From: Gemmatimonadota bacterium
GTDB taxonomy: Bacteria > GCA-2686955
Length of the DNA stretch: 6,631 nucleotides
Reading direction: 5' to 3'
Assembly: GCA_026991065.1 (NCBI GenBank)
Contig: JALXCG010000292.1
Location: 1-6,631 of the forward strand
Below the pieces are notes generated by a model. The model made no database searches. It saw only the letters and a list, made by a program, of their open reading frames with translations, and had not been told where the DNA came from. This document shows positions 6,088 through 6,631 of this stretch, one piece after another (position 1 is the first letter of the stretch; every line of letters starts with the position of its first letter). Made by a program: the position numbers and the translations under genes.

Positions 6088-6093
6088 TGCCAT

Positions 6094-6631
6094 GTGGTAA
6101 GTCGTTCCGAACGCATTCGACTGGGGGTCTTCCTGGTCGTTGCCCTGGGCGTTCTCCTGGGTAGCATCGGCGTGCTCTCCGGAAGCCGCCTGCTCGAAAA
6201 ACGGGCGGAGTATGAGATTCGCTTCACGGGTGCTTCCGTTACCGGTCTGGAGGTGGGCGCCGACGTGCGCTATCAGGGGGTGCGCGTTGGTCGAGTAGAG
6301 AAGATTCAGATCGACCCTGTGGATCTGCAAACGGTCGTGGTTCAACTCTCGCTGCAGCCGGAAACACCGATTCGGGTCGACACCGAGGCGTTGCTGCAGT
6401 ATCAGGGGATCACCGGCTTGAAGATGGTTGAGTTGCGCGCCGGCAATCCCCTGAGCCCTGTGCTCGCACCGGGAGGCGAGATCCGCGCGAGTAGCACCTT
6501 TGTGGACGAGATCGGCGAGCGCGCGGAGAACATCGCGGACCGTCTCGACCGTGTTCTTGAGGGCTTGGCCGGGGTGGTCGACACCAAAAACCGCCACCAT
6601 CTGACCACCCTTCTCAGCAACATCCAAACCC
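6094..6631 (+). CDS. MlaD/MCE-domain lipid-transport protein (partial)
   Basis: The frame is open to the right edge; 179 residues are visible and the C terminus is missing. A short basic N terminus is followed by one membrane segment (about 10-28), then an MCE/MlaD domain (about 39-117). The domain begins YEIRFTGASVTGLEVGADVRYQGVRVGRVEKI, the family's beta-barrel core, and includes QYQGITGLKMVELRAG. A helical region follows, as usual in MlaD-like proteins. These are substrate-binding subunits of ABC-type systems that move phospholipids or other lipids between inner and outer membranes; they sit on the periplasmic side, anchored in the inner membrane. The ATPase (MlaF) and permease (MlaE) partners are not upstream in this window, so any partners must lie downstream. 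The start is taken as GTG 6094 on ribosome-site and membrane-topology grounds. Confidence 0.92.
   Translation, partial: MVSRSERIRLGVFLVVALGVLLGSIGVLSGSRLLEKRAEYEIRFTGASVTGLEVGADVRYQGVRVGRVEKIQIDPVDLQTVVVQLSLQPETPIRVDTEALLQYQGITGLKMVELRAGNPLSPVLAPGGEIRASSTFVDEIGERAENIADRLDRVLEGLAGVVDTKNRHHLTTLLSNIQT

Larger units (their letters stand above)
5830..6093. other. Divergent intergenic region between glgC and mlaD-like gene
   Basis: This 264-nt region should contain promoters for both flanking genes. No strong -35/-10 pair was found. A short inverted repeat, GTCGC-CGATC-GCGAC, lies at about 5893-5907. The plus-strand frame of the mlaD-like gene is already open from 5857, with an ATG at 5935, but the encoded residues there look unlike an MCE protein N terminus, so I treat the region as non-coding. 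Confidence 0.45.

Noticed and set aside
5830-6627. 687-codon version of the glgC frame
   Set aside because: The upstream part is antisense to the MlaD-domain gene and has no known domain; GGAGG just before 5829 and the normal GlgC length fix the shorter start.

Overview
This window looks like a chromosomal segment of a moderately GC-rich, Gram-negative-type bacterium. The evidence is an MlaD/MCE-domain protein, which serves outer-membrane lipid traffic, together with a Pit-type phosphate transporter and a plant/cyanobacterial-style GlgC. A lineage in the Myxococcota/Desulfobacterota/Acidobacteriota range would fit, but this is inference and no marker fixes the taxon. No rRNA, tRNA, CRISPR array or insertion sequence was recognised.

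Layout from left to right: (1) a membrane-anchored, acidic hypothetical or pilin-like protein on the minus strand, running off the left edge (1-423); (2) a plus-strand pair, a HEAT-like alpha-solenoid protein (603-1202) overlapping by 4 nt a SprT-like zinc metalloprotease-fold protein (1199-1915); (3) a minus-strand operon, read right to left: a SelW-like Rdx selenoprotein (3413-3640), a DUF47/PhoU-like protein (2705-3361) and a Pit phosphate permease (1745-2689); (4) a plus-strand PPP-type metallophosphatase (3861-4574); (5) minus-strand glgC (4564-5829); (6) a plus-strand MlaD-type protein running off the right edge (6094-6631).

The most interesting item is hidden from ordinary gene calling. 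At 3640-3413 on the minus strand a complete 75-residue Rdx (SelW/SelT/SelH) protein is encoded only if the in-frame UGA at 3610-3608 is read as selenocysteine, giving the CxxU redox motif C8-V-Q-U11. Just downstream of that UGA is a 6-bp perfect hairpin with apical loop AGGUU, which resembles a bacterial SECIS element with the GGU that SelB recognises in E. coli fdhF. The start has a strong Shine-Dalgarno site. A standard caller would end the frame at the UGA, drop the gene, or call an antisense shadow frame instead.

The selenoprotein appears to be the first gene of an operon with a phosphate transporter and its DUF47 partner. Selenite can enter cells through phosphate carriers, so a link between oxyanion uptake and selenium or redox status is a reasonable but untested idea. 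Other oddities are a 171-bp tail-to-tail overlap of the sprT-like and pit genes, a phosphatase with Thr in place of the usual Asp of the GDxxDRG motif, and an unusual Asp5 prepilin-like N terminus on the left-edge protein.
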